Assembly: GCA_036488875.1 (NCBI GenBank)
Contig: DASXGW010000010.1
Span: 1 to 64,000, forward strand
Origin: Candidatus Baltobacteraceae bacterium
GTDB taxonomy: Bacteria; Vulcanimicrobiota; Vulcanimicrobiia; Vulcanimicrobiales; Vulcanimicrobiaceae
Direction: 5' to 3'
Length of the DNA: 64,000 nt
The position numbers and the translations under genes were made by a program. Under the pieces are notes generated by a model. The model saw only the letters and a list, made by a program, of their open reading frames with translations. It ran no database searches and was not told the origin of the DNA. Below, piece after piece: positions 34,579 to 41,262 of the stretch (position 1 is the stretch's first letter; the number at the start of each line of letters is the position of its first letter).

Positions 34579-34810
34579 GCGTCTTGAGCAGCGAATTCGC
34601 TTCGTCGATTAGCTGCTGAATGCGCTGGCTCGTCGGATCGTCCGGCGGACGATTCGCACGAGCTACAGCTTGCACGATCGCGTAAGCGACCGCGGCACCG
34701 ACGGCAACGGTGCCGATCCCGATACCGATCCACAAAAAGGCTCGGGCGACCCGGCGATCTTCGCGATCGCCGCGTTCAGCGTGATTGACGTTGTGGTCGG
34801 ACGGTTGCAC
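34553..34810 (-). CDS. Small membrane protein with coiled-coil tail
   Basis: 85 residues. The GTG at 34810 is well supported by AGGAGG six bases upstream. A charged N-terminus, one transmembrane helix (A-F-L-W-I-G-I-G-I-G-T-V-A-V-G-A-A-V-A-Y) and a short amphipathic helix I-Q-Q-L-I-D-E-A-N-S-L-L-K-T-L. Resembles YtxH-like small membrane proteins in layout only. First gene of the run ending at 23387; function unknown. Confidence 0.72.
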   Translation of the reverse strand: MQPSDHNVNHAERGDREDRRVARAFLWIGIGIGTVAVGAAVAYAIVQAVARANRPPDDPTSQRIQQLIDEANSLLKTLDEQRHSA

Positions 34811-34894
34811 CTGGTTCCTCCTCGAGGCGATAGACGTGCTTTCTCGGACGGGTCTAGCTTTACCCGGCGATGTAGAATACCCACGGTAGTTATT

Positions 34895-35713
34895 ATGATC
34901 TCAGAGGAGCGCGACAAAGAGCGCGGTGCTAGGAATCTGCTGTGGGCCTTTCTCGCATCGATCCTCATCCACGCGCTCCTGATCCCCGTGGCCTTTTCTT
35001 CATGGGCCCACAGCGTGCGGCTCTCGCAGCAGCCGCCGAAGCGCGAATGGGTGATCAGCTCGACGGCGGTTCGGATCGAGCATCGTACCGTGCCCCAGCG
35101 GCGCAGCATGCCCACCCGGCCGCAGCCGCAACCGATGCCGCCCCAACCGCGGCCGGTTCCGCCGCGGCCCCAGGTTCGGCCGCAGCCGGTTCGACCGGCG
35201 GCTCCGCGCCGAGAGATCGCTCGAGCCGCCCCAACGGCACCGCCCCAGCCCGAGAAGCGTCCGGAGAAAACCGCGGAGCCCTCACTCGAAAGCCGGCTCC
35301 AGCGCCAGCAGCAGGCCTTCTCTCAGGAAGTAGCCCGGCTTCACGAGCAAAACAACCCGCTGAGCATCGCGGCACCGCACGAGCCGCCGGCTTCAACGTA
35401 TCGGCGAACGTACTTCGACGTGCCCGGGCACAGCCACCGGGAACAGGTAGAGGCGCTGCTTCTTCCGCTGCGTCACTGGCGCCGGAGCGATATGAGCTGC
35501 TACTACGTGCGGTATATCGCCCAGTTCACCTCGGGCGGCAGCGAGGACGGCGTCATACCCTGGCCGGTCTGCTATCCCGCAAGCAACGACGCGATGGCCT
35601 ACCCGCCGTATCCGCACGATCTGCCGATTCCGCTGCCGCAGCGCGATTACGTCTTGCCGGCGGGAACCTATCTCACGCCACTCTTAAAGTCGATCTACGA
35701 TCGGAGGTCGTAA
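34895..35713 (+). CDS. TonB-like proline-rich membrane-anchored protein
   Basis: 272 residues from the ATG at 34895. A short basic cytoplasmic start, one transmembrane anchor (L-L-W-A-F-L-A-S-I-L-I-H-A-L-L-I-P), then about 80 residues rich in Pro/Arg/Gln (P-Q-P-R-P-V-P-P-R-P-type repeats) that would span the periplasm. A 120-residue C-terminal domain with two cysteines follows. The N-terminal half is laid out like TonB, but the C-terminal domain lacks the TonB motif I recognise. Overlaps the peptidase start by one base (TAATG). A weak -10-like TAGAAT sits at 34873-34878. Confidence 0.7.
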   Translation: MISEERDKERGARNLLWAFLASILIHALLIPVAFSSWAHSVRLSQQPPKREWVISSTAVRIEHRTVPQRRSMPTRPQPQPMPPQPRPVPPRPQVRPQPVRPAAPRREIARAAPTAPPQPEKRPEKTAEPSLESRLQRQQQAFSQEVARLHEQNNPLSIAAPHEPPASTYRRTYFDVPGHSHREQVEALLLPLRHWRRSDMSCYYVRYIAQFTSGGSEDGVIPWPVCYPASNDAMAYPPYPHDLPIPLPQRDYVLPAGTYLTPLLKSIYDRRS

Positions 35714-36669
35714 TGCTCGTTTGGGACACGCACGCCGGTTTTTCTCCCGATCCCGCGGCGGATCTGTCGAACCTGCAACAGTGGCGCGATGCGGGCGTCG
35801 ACTATCTCTCCATCAACGTCGGCTTCGACGCGCTGCCGTGGCACAACGCCATGAAGACGATCGCCGCCTTTCGGCGGTGGATATTATCGCATCCCGGCGA
35901 CTACGCGCTCGCCGCGTCAGCCGACGACGTACGGCGCGCGAAAGCCGAGAATAAACTGGCCGTGGCCTTCGACTTAGAAGGCACCAACGCGCTCGACGGC
36001 CGCATCGACATGGTGGAAGTCTACTACCTGCTCGGGGTTCGGCAAATGCTATTCGCCTATAACCGGAACAACGCGGCGGGGGGCGGATGCCACGACGACG
36101 ATTCGGGACTAACGGATTTCGGGCGCGGTATCATCGACGAGATGAACCGGCTGGGAATGTTCGTCGACGTCAGCCACTGCAGCTATCGCACCAGCATGGA
36201 AGCGATCGAGTACTCCAAACAACCCGTGATCTTCTCTCACTCGAACGCTCGCGCATTATGCGATCACGAACGCAACATCCGCGACGAACAGATCGTGGCC
36301 TGCGCTCGTAACGGCGGCGTGATCGGGATCAACGGGATCAGCCTCTTCCTCGGCGATCCGGCCGCGTCGTCGAGCAGCTTCGCCGATCACGTCGAGTACA
36401 CGATCGCATTGGCCGGCCCGCAGCACGTCGGTATCGGACTCGATTACGTGTTTCCGGTTGGGAGCGAAGACGTCGATGCGGTGGTTCGCGCCAATCCGCA
36501 CTTCTGGCCGCCCGAGCGCGGCTACGCCGTCGACGGCGTGACCTGTGCCCGCCCTTGGCAACTGCGCGAAGTGGCCGAACTACTTTCGCAACGCGGCCAT
36601 AGCGACGACACCGTCCGCTGCGTCTTAGGAGAAAACTTCCTGCGCCTGGCTGAGAAAGTCTGGAAATAA
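35713..36669 (+). CDS. Membrane dipeptidase family M19 (renal dipeptidase-like)
   Basis: 318 residues; GGAGGT at 35703-35708 supports the ATG at 35713. Family landmarks: V-A-F-D-L-E-G-T-N-A-L (bridging Glu), G-L-T-D-F-G-R-G-I-I-D-E-M-N-R-L-G-M-F-V-D-V-S-H, Q-P-V-I-F-S-H-S-N-A-R-A-L-C-D-H-E-R-N-I-R-D-E-Q and a final V-L-G-E-N-F-L-R. These hydrolyse dipeptides, often with a D-residue, using two zinc ions. The N-terminal H-x-D zinc motif reads His-Ala-Gly here, so one ligand is missing or replaced. No signal peptide. Confidence 0.88.
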   Translation: MLVWDTHAGFSPDPAADLSNLQQWRDAGVDYLSINVGFDALPWHNAMKTIAAFRRWILSHPGDYALAASADDVRRAKAENKLAVAFDLEGTNALDGRIDMVEVYYLLGVRQMLFAYNRNNAAGGGCHDDDSGLTDFGRGIIDEMNRLGMFVDVSHCSYRTSMEAIEYSKQPVIFSHSNARALCDHERNIRDEQIVACARNGGVIGINGISLFLGDPAASSSSFADHVEYTIALAGPQHVGIGLDYVFPVGSEDVDAVVRANPHFWPPERGYAVDGVTCARPWQLREVAELLSQRGHSDDTVRCVLGENFLRLAEKVWK

Positions 36670-36670
36670 A

Positions 36671-36708
36671 CACATCACCCCCGCTTGCACCCAAGCGAGG
36701 GTGATGTG
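36671..36708. terminator. Long hairpin between convergent genes
   Basis: Arms at 36671-36687 and 36692-36708 pair at 16 of 17 positions around a CACC loop. It lies between the convergent M19 and S53 genes. No T-run flanks it, so efficiency is uncertain. Confidence 0.6.
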
Positions 36709-36742
36709 AGTGCTCTGATTACGAGTCCGAAGACTCAGCGCA

Positions 36743-39196
36743 TCAGAGTGCCTGAGCGAGTGCCCAACCAAGTGGCGAGCCGATGCCCGCAGCCTGGTTG
36801 TAGTGACTCGACGTGCACGAGTACGCTCCGTTGCTGCCCGACGTGCACGGGATGAAGTACGTCCCGTAGCCGTGCGCAGTGAACAGACTGTAGATCGTCG
36901 AGTTGAGGAAGCCGAGCTTGGCTCCGTGATACTGATCGGCCTCGAGTACGAGCGCTACTGAAGCGGGCGACGACCACGACGTTCCGAGATACTCGCCCCA
37001 CGATCCGCCCGTGTAGACCGCAACCGGGTCGAACGGAAGCGAGATGTCGGGTTGATTGCGGCCCGTCGTGATCATGCCCGTGACACCGCTCTGGTAGCTC
37101 GGCTCGGCGAACACGGTCGAGACGCCGCCGCCGCCCGAGTCACCCGACGCGCTGCCCATCGTTACCGAGGTTAGCGGCGTCGATTGTTCGGTGAAGTTCA
37201 CGCCGCCGACCGACAGGAAGTACGGACCGCCGGCCGGAGCGCTGACGCCCTTGCTGCTTCCGCACTCGTTGCTGCCGGTGTCGCCCGACGACGCCGAGAA
37301 TTCGACGCCTTCGGCAGCACCTTGCTGCGCGATCGAGTTGGTCGAATCGGCAAACGGCGTATCTTGCGATTCGCAGCCGCCGAACGACGAGTTCACGGCA
37401 GCCGCTTTACCGTCGCTCAGGACTTGGTTATACGTATCTTCGATCGCTTGATCCGTAAGCGAACCCATGTCGTAGACGATGATGTTCGCCGCCGGCGCCA
37501 AACCTGCGATCGTTTGCACGTCGAGGTCGACCTCGGCCTCGTCGCCGCTGCCGCCGCCGTCAACGGCCTCATTGGTGATCGTGCCGGTGTGCGTGACGCC
37601 GGCAGCCGAGAGATAGGCGTTGGTGTAGCTGGACGTCACCGGATCGTCGATGGCGATCGCAGCGGTGTAACCCGAACCGTTGCACCCGTGCTGTACCGGG
37701 AAGTCGAACGGATCGGCGACGCCCGTCGCGAGCGTTCCGGACGAGTTGGTCAACGGGCCGCTGAGTTTGGTGCCGCTACAGGCGCCGCTCGGCGTCGGCG
37801 TAGCGGTCGGAACCGCGGTCGGCGTTGCCGTCGGCGACGGAGTCGGCGAATGCGTCGGCGAGCCGGTCGGAGTTGCCGTCGGCGACGGCGTCGGCGAATG
37901 CGTCGGCGACGCAGTCGGCGTTGCCGTCGGCGCCGGTGTCGGCGTGGGCGGCGGTGTCGGCGTGCTGGTGCCGCCGCTGAGCGTTAGTGCGGTCGAATCG
38001 ATGAAGAAGTCGGTCGCACGCGTTCCGGTTTGGTTCGACGTCCACTTGATGGCCGCGCTGCCGCCGGCGTACGAAGACAGATTGACGGTTTCTTTGACGT
38101 AGCCGCCGCCCGTGTTCGTGCGGTTGCTGAACGACTGCAAGGTCGCTCCGTTGACCGTAAGATTAAGCGTGTCTTTCGTGGTGGTCGTGCCGTCACCGGT
38201 GTACACCCACAGGTAGTACGTCAAGGTGGCGGTGCAGCCGGCCGGAATCGACGCGGTCTGCGCGAGCGTGTCGGTTTCCGGCGAGCTGTAGCCGTCCAGC
38301 CACGCTTCCCAGTTACCTTGATACGACAGGTAGTAGTCGTTGGTGATCACGCCGGAGCTCGCCGTCCAGTTGACGTTGCCCGATTCAAAACCGGGGTTGA
38401 GCAGCAGCTGACCGGTGCAGCCGGCCATCGGATGCAGCATCGCAAACGGCGACTCTTGGCTCGCCGAACCCGCCGGCTTGACCGCCGGGATCTTCGAGGC
38501 ATCCGGGAACGGATGCGTTACGCCGCCGCTTTGTTCGACGCCCGTACGCGCGACGACGACGTTCGACAGCGATACGTCGCGCACGATCGACGCGATCGAG
38601 TTGGGGACGATGCCGGGCCGGACGTTCGTGAAGCGCTCGCCGTACTTACCTTGGCGAACGTTGTGGATTTCGGTATGAAAAAAACGCTCGACGACGGCGG
38701 CCGGAGCCTTCGCATCGACGATGGTACGATTCGAAAAACGATGGGTGATCGTGAAACCGGCGTGACGCAGCTCGCGCACGACGGTTGCTTCTTGTTCGCG
38801 CGTCGGCGCAAAACGCTCGTTGAACTGCGCCGGCGTCAACGCGTGATGCCGTCCTTGTCCGAGCTCCGCGACGAAACGGTCGAGTTCTTGCTGGTGGTTG
38901 TAGCGCAGCGTGAGCACGACGCTCACCGCTGCTTTACCATTGCGGCGACCCGCGTCGGTAAAAGCTAACTTTCCGAAAGTGCGGGGAACCGTCATCATCG
39001 GCGATGCCGACAGATCGGATTTCATGGGGGCCGTCGACAGATCCGATTTCATCGGAACGCTCGACAGCGAACCTTGATCGCCCGCGCCGGATCCCGGCGC
39101 GGGAAGCAGCGAGCCGTTGTTCTGCCCACCGCTACACGCTGAAAGCGTTAACGACAGGCCGAGCAAGGCCGCCGCTACGCGCGATAGTCTTCGCAT
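36743..39196 (-). CDS. S53 (sedolisin/kumamolisin) pro-peptidase with inserted binding module
   Basis: 817 residues from the ATG at 39196, supported by GAGGAG (39201-39206). Lipoprotein signal ending S-L-T-L-S-A-C. Next an activation pro-domain (R-T-F-G-K-L-A, L-x-x-F-N-E-R-F, V-V-E-R-F-F-H-T-E-I), then a jelly-roll-like module (N-P-G-F-E-S-G-N to D-F-F-I-D), a Pro/Thr/Ser linker and finally the catalytic domain. The catalytic Glu and Asp are in E-V-D-L-D (codons 37520-37534), the oxyanion Asp in S-S-G-D-T-G-S and the nucleophile in L-G-T-S-W-S-S-P (codon 36977-36979). Acid-active serine-carboxyl peptidase acting outside the cell. Most S53 proteins have pro-domain and catalytic domain adjacent; here a module and linker intervene. 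Confidence 0.9.
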   Translation of the reverse strand: MRRLSRVAAALLGLSLTLSACSGGQNNGSLLPAPGSGAGDQGSLSSVPMKSDLSTAPMKSDLSASPMMTVPRTFGKLAFTDAGRRNGKAAVSVVLTLRYNHQQELDRFVAELGQGRHHALTPAQFNERFAPTREQEATVVRELRHAGFTITHRFSNRTIVDAKAPAAVVERFFHTEIHNVRQGKYGERFTNVRPGIVPNSIASIVRDVSLSNVVVARTGVEQSGGVTHPFPDASKIPAVKPAGSASQESPFAMLHPMAGCTGQLLLNPGFESGNVNWTASSGVITNDYYLSYQGNWEAWLDGYSSPETDTLAQTASIPAGCTATLTYYLWVYTGDGTTTTKDTLNLTVNGATLQSFSNRTNTGGGYVKETVNLSSYAGGSAAIKWTSNQTGTRATDFFIDSTALTLSGGTSTPTPPPTPTPAPTATPTASPTHSPTPSPTATPTGSPTHSPTPSPTATPTAVPTATPTPSGACSGTKLSGPLTNSSGTLATGVADPFDFPVQHGCNGSGYTAAIAIDDPVTSSYTNAYLSAAGVTHTGTITNEAVDGGGSGDEAEVDLDVQTIAGLAPAANIIVYDMGSLTDQAIEDTYNQVLSDGKAAAVNSSFGGCESQDTPFADSTNSIAQQGAAEGVEFSASSGDTGSNECGSSKGVSAPAGGPYFLSVGGVNFTEQSTPLTSVTMGSASGDSGGGGVSTVFAEPSYQSGVTGMITTGRNQPDISLPFDPVAVYTGGSWGEYLGTSWSSPASVALVLEADQYHGAKLGFLNSTIYSLFTAHGYGTYFIPCTSGSNGAYSCTSSHYNQAAGIGSPLGWALAQAL
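37791..37965. repeat. Tandem repeats coding for Pro/Thr/Ser linker
   Basis: A 48-bp unit (beginning at 37824, 37872 and partly 37920) plus shorter degenerate copies encodes the P-T-x-S-P-T-H-S-P linker of the S53 peptidase. Length variation between strains is likely. Confidence 0.7.
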
Positions 39197-39340
39197 GTGT
39201 CTCCTCAAAGCCAAAGCAACGAATGTATGGGTCTTGGGATCTAGTCAAGACTACGTAAAGAGGAGACCCCCGTCTAGCGCCGTTTGCACCTGTAGTCCAT
39301 TGCCACATAAGTGCGTTTTGCACTCAGTGCCGAGCGTAGC

Positions 39341-39382
39341 GGCTACTTTTTATTGGCTACTATTTATTGGCTACGATTTCGC
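39341..39382. repeat. Three tandem 14-bp units at the end of the HiPIP gene
   Basis: GGCTACTTTTTATT, GGCTACTATTTATT and a diverged third copy GGCTACGATTTCGC follow one another with a period of 14. The last contains the HiPIP stop codon. The AT-rich units stand out from the GC-rich surroundings. Confidence 0.55.
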
Positions 39383-39643
39383 AGAGTACGCGATGCAGTA
39401 GCCGTGCGGAGAGATGTTGCCGTCGACGATCGCACACGAACCGTCGCCGTTGGGGTCGTTGCCTGGCGTGAAGAATTTGCATCCCGAGCACTGCATGCCG
39501 TTGTTGGGCGACGTCTGATAGTGCATGGCATCCTTGGACGATTTCGCGCCTTGCGCTTCGGCCGCGCGATCCAGGACGACCGCGAGGACCGGCAGCAGGG
39601 CCGCTCGTTCCAGGAAGGCCGCTCGCTTGATGAGCTTCTTCAT
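39371..39643 (-). CDS. High-potential iron-sulfur protein (HiPIP)-like
   Basis: 90 residues. Cys52, Cys55, Cys70 and Cys83 are spaced as in HiPIPs: C-x-x-C-K-F-F, G-S-C, and G-Y-C-x-x-Y, with an aromatic residue by the second Cys and the terminal aromatic. This points to a single cubane [4Fe-4S] cluster working at high potential as a periplasmic electron carrier. The N-terminal 30 residues look like an export signal (K-K-L-I-K-R-A-A-F-L, Leu/Ala core). It has Lys-Arg rather than a perfect twin arginine, although HiPIPs are normally Tat substrates. Monocistronic, divergent from 39790. Confidence 0.82.
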   Translation of the reverse strand: MKKLIKRAAFLERAALLPVLAVVLDRAAEAQGAKSSKDAMHYQTSPNNGMQCSGCKFFTPGNDPNGDGSCAIVDGNISPHGYCIAYSAKS

Positions 39644-39789
39644 ACCCCGAAGCTAACGCCGCTGGGTGAAGAAAATCTGAATCGGGACTATCGTACTAGC
39701 CGCCGCCGGCTGTCGCCAGGAAGCAGCCGACCGACGGGAAAAACAGGGGCCGCCATTGGCGCGTTCTTCCCTAACAAGGATTATTGTGG

Positions 39790-41259
39790 ATGCGAACTCC
39801 TGCTGACGGACTTTACTCCGCCTTAGCTCTCGCGTTTTTTCTTTCCGGCTGTTCTCCGTCGAACGGTTTGCCGACGGCGGCACTCGGTTCCGCTCAGGAC
39901 AAAATGCCATTCTCCGAACGCGACTGCTCCAAGCCGGTAACCGGCGGCACTCGCCTTGGTTCGTTCGAGGCGGCGTTTACGGGCAGGTTTATCATCGGCA
40001 ACCCGTCGACTTTTCCGCTCGAGCTCACTTCAGAAGATCGCTCGGGGCGCCGGTTTTCGGGACCCCTCAAAGCGCCGATCCTCGTTACGCTCGAAGATCG
40101 GCTCGGCCACGTCCGTCTGAGCTGTAACGCGATTTGGGACACGACGGTAACGCCCCACGTTTCGTGGGACGGGCACGGCGATAACTTCAAAATACGTATC
40201 CGCTTTAAAAGCCGAATCCAAGTTCTTGCGCTCTGGACGAACTTGCCGAAAGACATTGGATTGAGCACGGCTTCATTGCAAATCGTCCCCGCGTGGCTGC
40301 GCCTCGGGAGTGACGGGAACCTCTGGGGCCCACTCCGTCTTTTTACCGGAGTCGACGTAGCGCGCATCGCGCTCAACGGCGAAACCACAATTTTTAGCGA
40401 TCCGGATCCGACTCGCTCGGCGCCCCTCCTTCAAACGGTGCGTGGGCCCGACGGCAATGTGTGGATACCCTACGCTAGCCAATATGGCCCAGGCGGCATG
40501 GACAGAGTTGCTCCCGACGGCACCTTCACGGCGTTTCCATTCCCGTCGGCCGCTTACGAAGTTAACGCGATGGTTGCGGGCAAAAGCGACGACCTCGTTT
40601 TGGCGCTGACTTGGTATAAGGGCGGAGAGATCGCCAGTTTCGGCATGAACGGCGCCCTCAAAATATTAGCAACCGCGCCCAGCAACATCACCAATCTTAC
40701 TTGGGGCTCCGACGGCAATCTGTGGTTTCTGTTGAAGCCCGTCACGGCACCTTACGGAAGGCACGTTTACGTCGGTACGCTGACCGCTACGGGTTTGAAA
40801 ACGTACGCGCTGTGCTGTTTCAATCAGTACAACGGTTACTTTAGCTTCGCGGTAGGGCCGGATGGAAAATTCTGGGCACCGTATCCTTACGGCAGCAAAA
40901 CGCTGCTGAAGTTCACGACGTCGGGCCAAATCACCGACCGCATCGACATCCCTTACCCTGCAGCCGCGTGGTCGCCCGTGCTCAAGGGTCCCAACATCGT
41001 GGATTATGCCATCGACGGCAAAGGTGAGCTGTACGCCGCCGACGAGGGCGCGGACGGTTCGGAGCATGGCGGCAGCGGGCTCATTGCCTTTACGAAGCGC
41101 GGCACGGTCAACGAATATCCCACGTACGTTTTGGGCATTGACGAGCCGACGAGCGTCGTTTTCGATGCGCTCGCGGATCGTCTTTATCTCGCGAATACCT
41201 ACCGCGCCGCGCATAGGGCCGGCGGAAGCATCATCGCCGTCGATCCGAAGGAGCTCTAA
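39790..41259 (+). CDS. Vgb-like beta-propeller lipoprotein
   Basis: 489 residues from the ATG at 39790 (AAGGA at 39776-39780), lipobox F-L-S-G-C-S. After a 150-residue N-terminal domain, a propeller repeats the streptogramin-lyase signature: G-S-D-G-N-L-W, G-P-D-G-N-V-W-I-P, G-S-D-G-N-L-W-F-L, G-P-D-G-K-F-W-A-P. Virginiamycin B lyase itself opens cyclic streptogramins, but most such lipoproteins are uncharacterised and I would not assign that activity. Four bases before the paralogue at 41263. Confidence 0.8.
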   Translation: MRTPADGLYSALALAFFLSGCSPSNGLPTAALGSAQDKMPFSERDCSKPVTGGTRLGSFEAAFTGRFIIGNPSTFPLELTSEDRSGRRFSGPLKAPILVTLEDRLGHVRLSCNAIWDTTVTPHVSWDGHGDNFKIRIRFKSRIQVLALWTNLPKDIGLSTASLQIVPAWLRLGSDGNLWGPLRLFTGVDVARIALNGETTIFSDPDPTRSAPLLQTVRGPDGNVWIPYASQYGPGGMDRVAPDGTFTAFPFPSAAYEVNAMVAGKSDDLVLALTWYKGGEIASFGMNGALKILATAPSNITNLTWGSDGNLWFLLKPVTAPYGRHVYVGTLTATGLKTYALCCFNQYNGYFSFAVGPDGKFWAPYPYGSKTLLKFTTSGQITDRIDIPYPAAAWSPVLKGPNIVDYAIDGKGELYAADEGADGSEHGGSGLIAFTKRGTVNEYPTYVLGIDEPTSVVFDALADRLYLANTYRAAHRAGGSIIAVDPKEL

Positions 41260-41262
41260 CCT

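Noticed and set aside
37791-37965. Regular repeats considered as a CRISPR array
   Set aside because: Repeats are contiguous, in frame and code for a Pro/Thr linker; no unique spacers.
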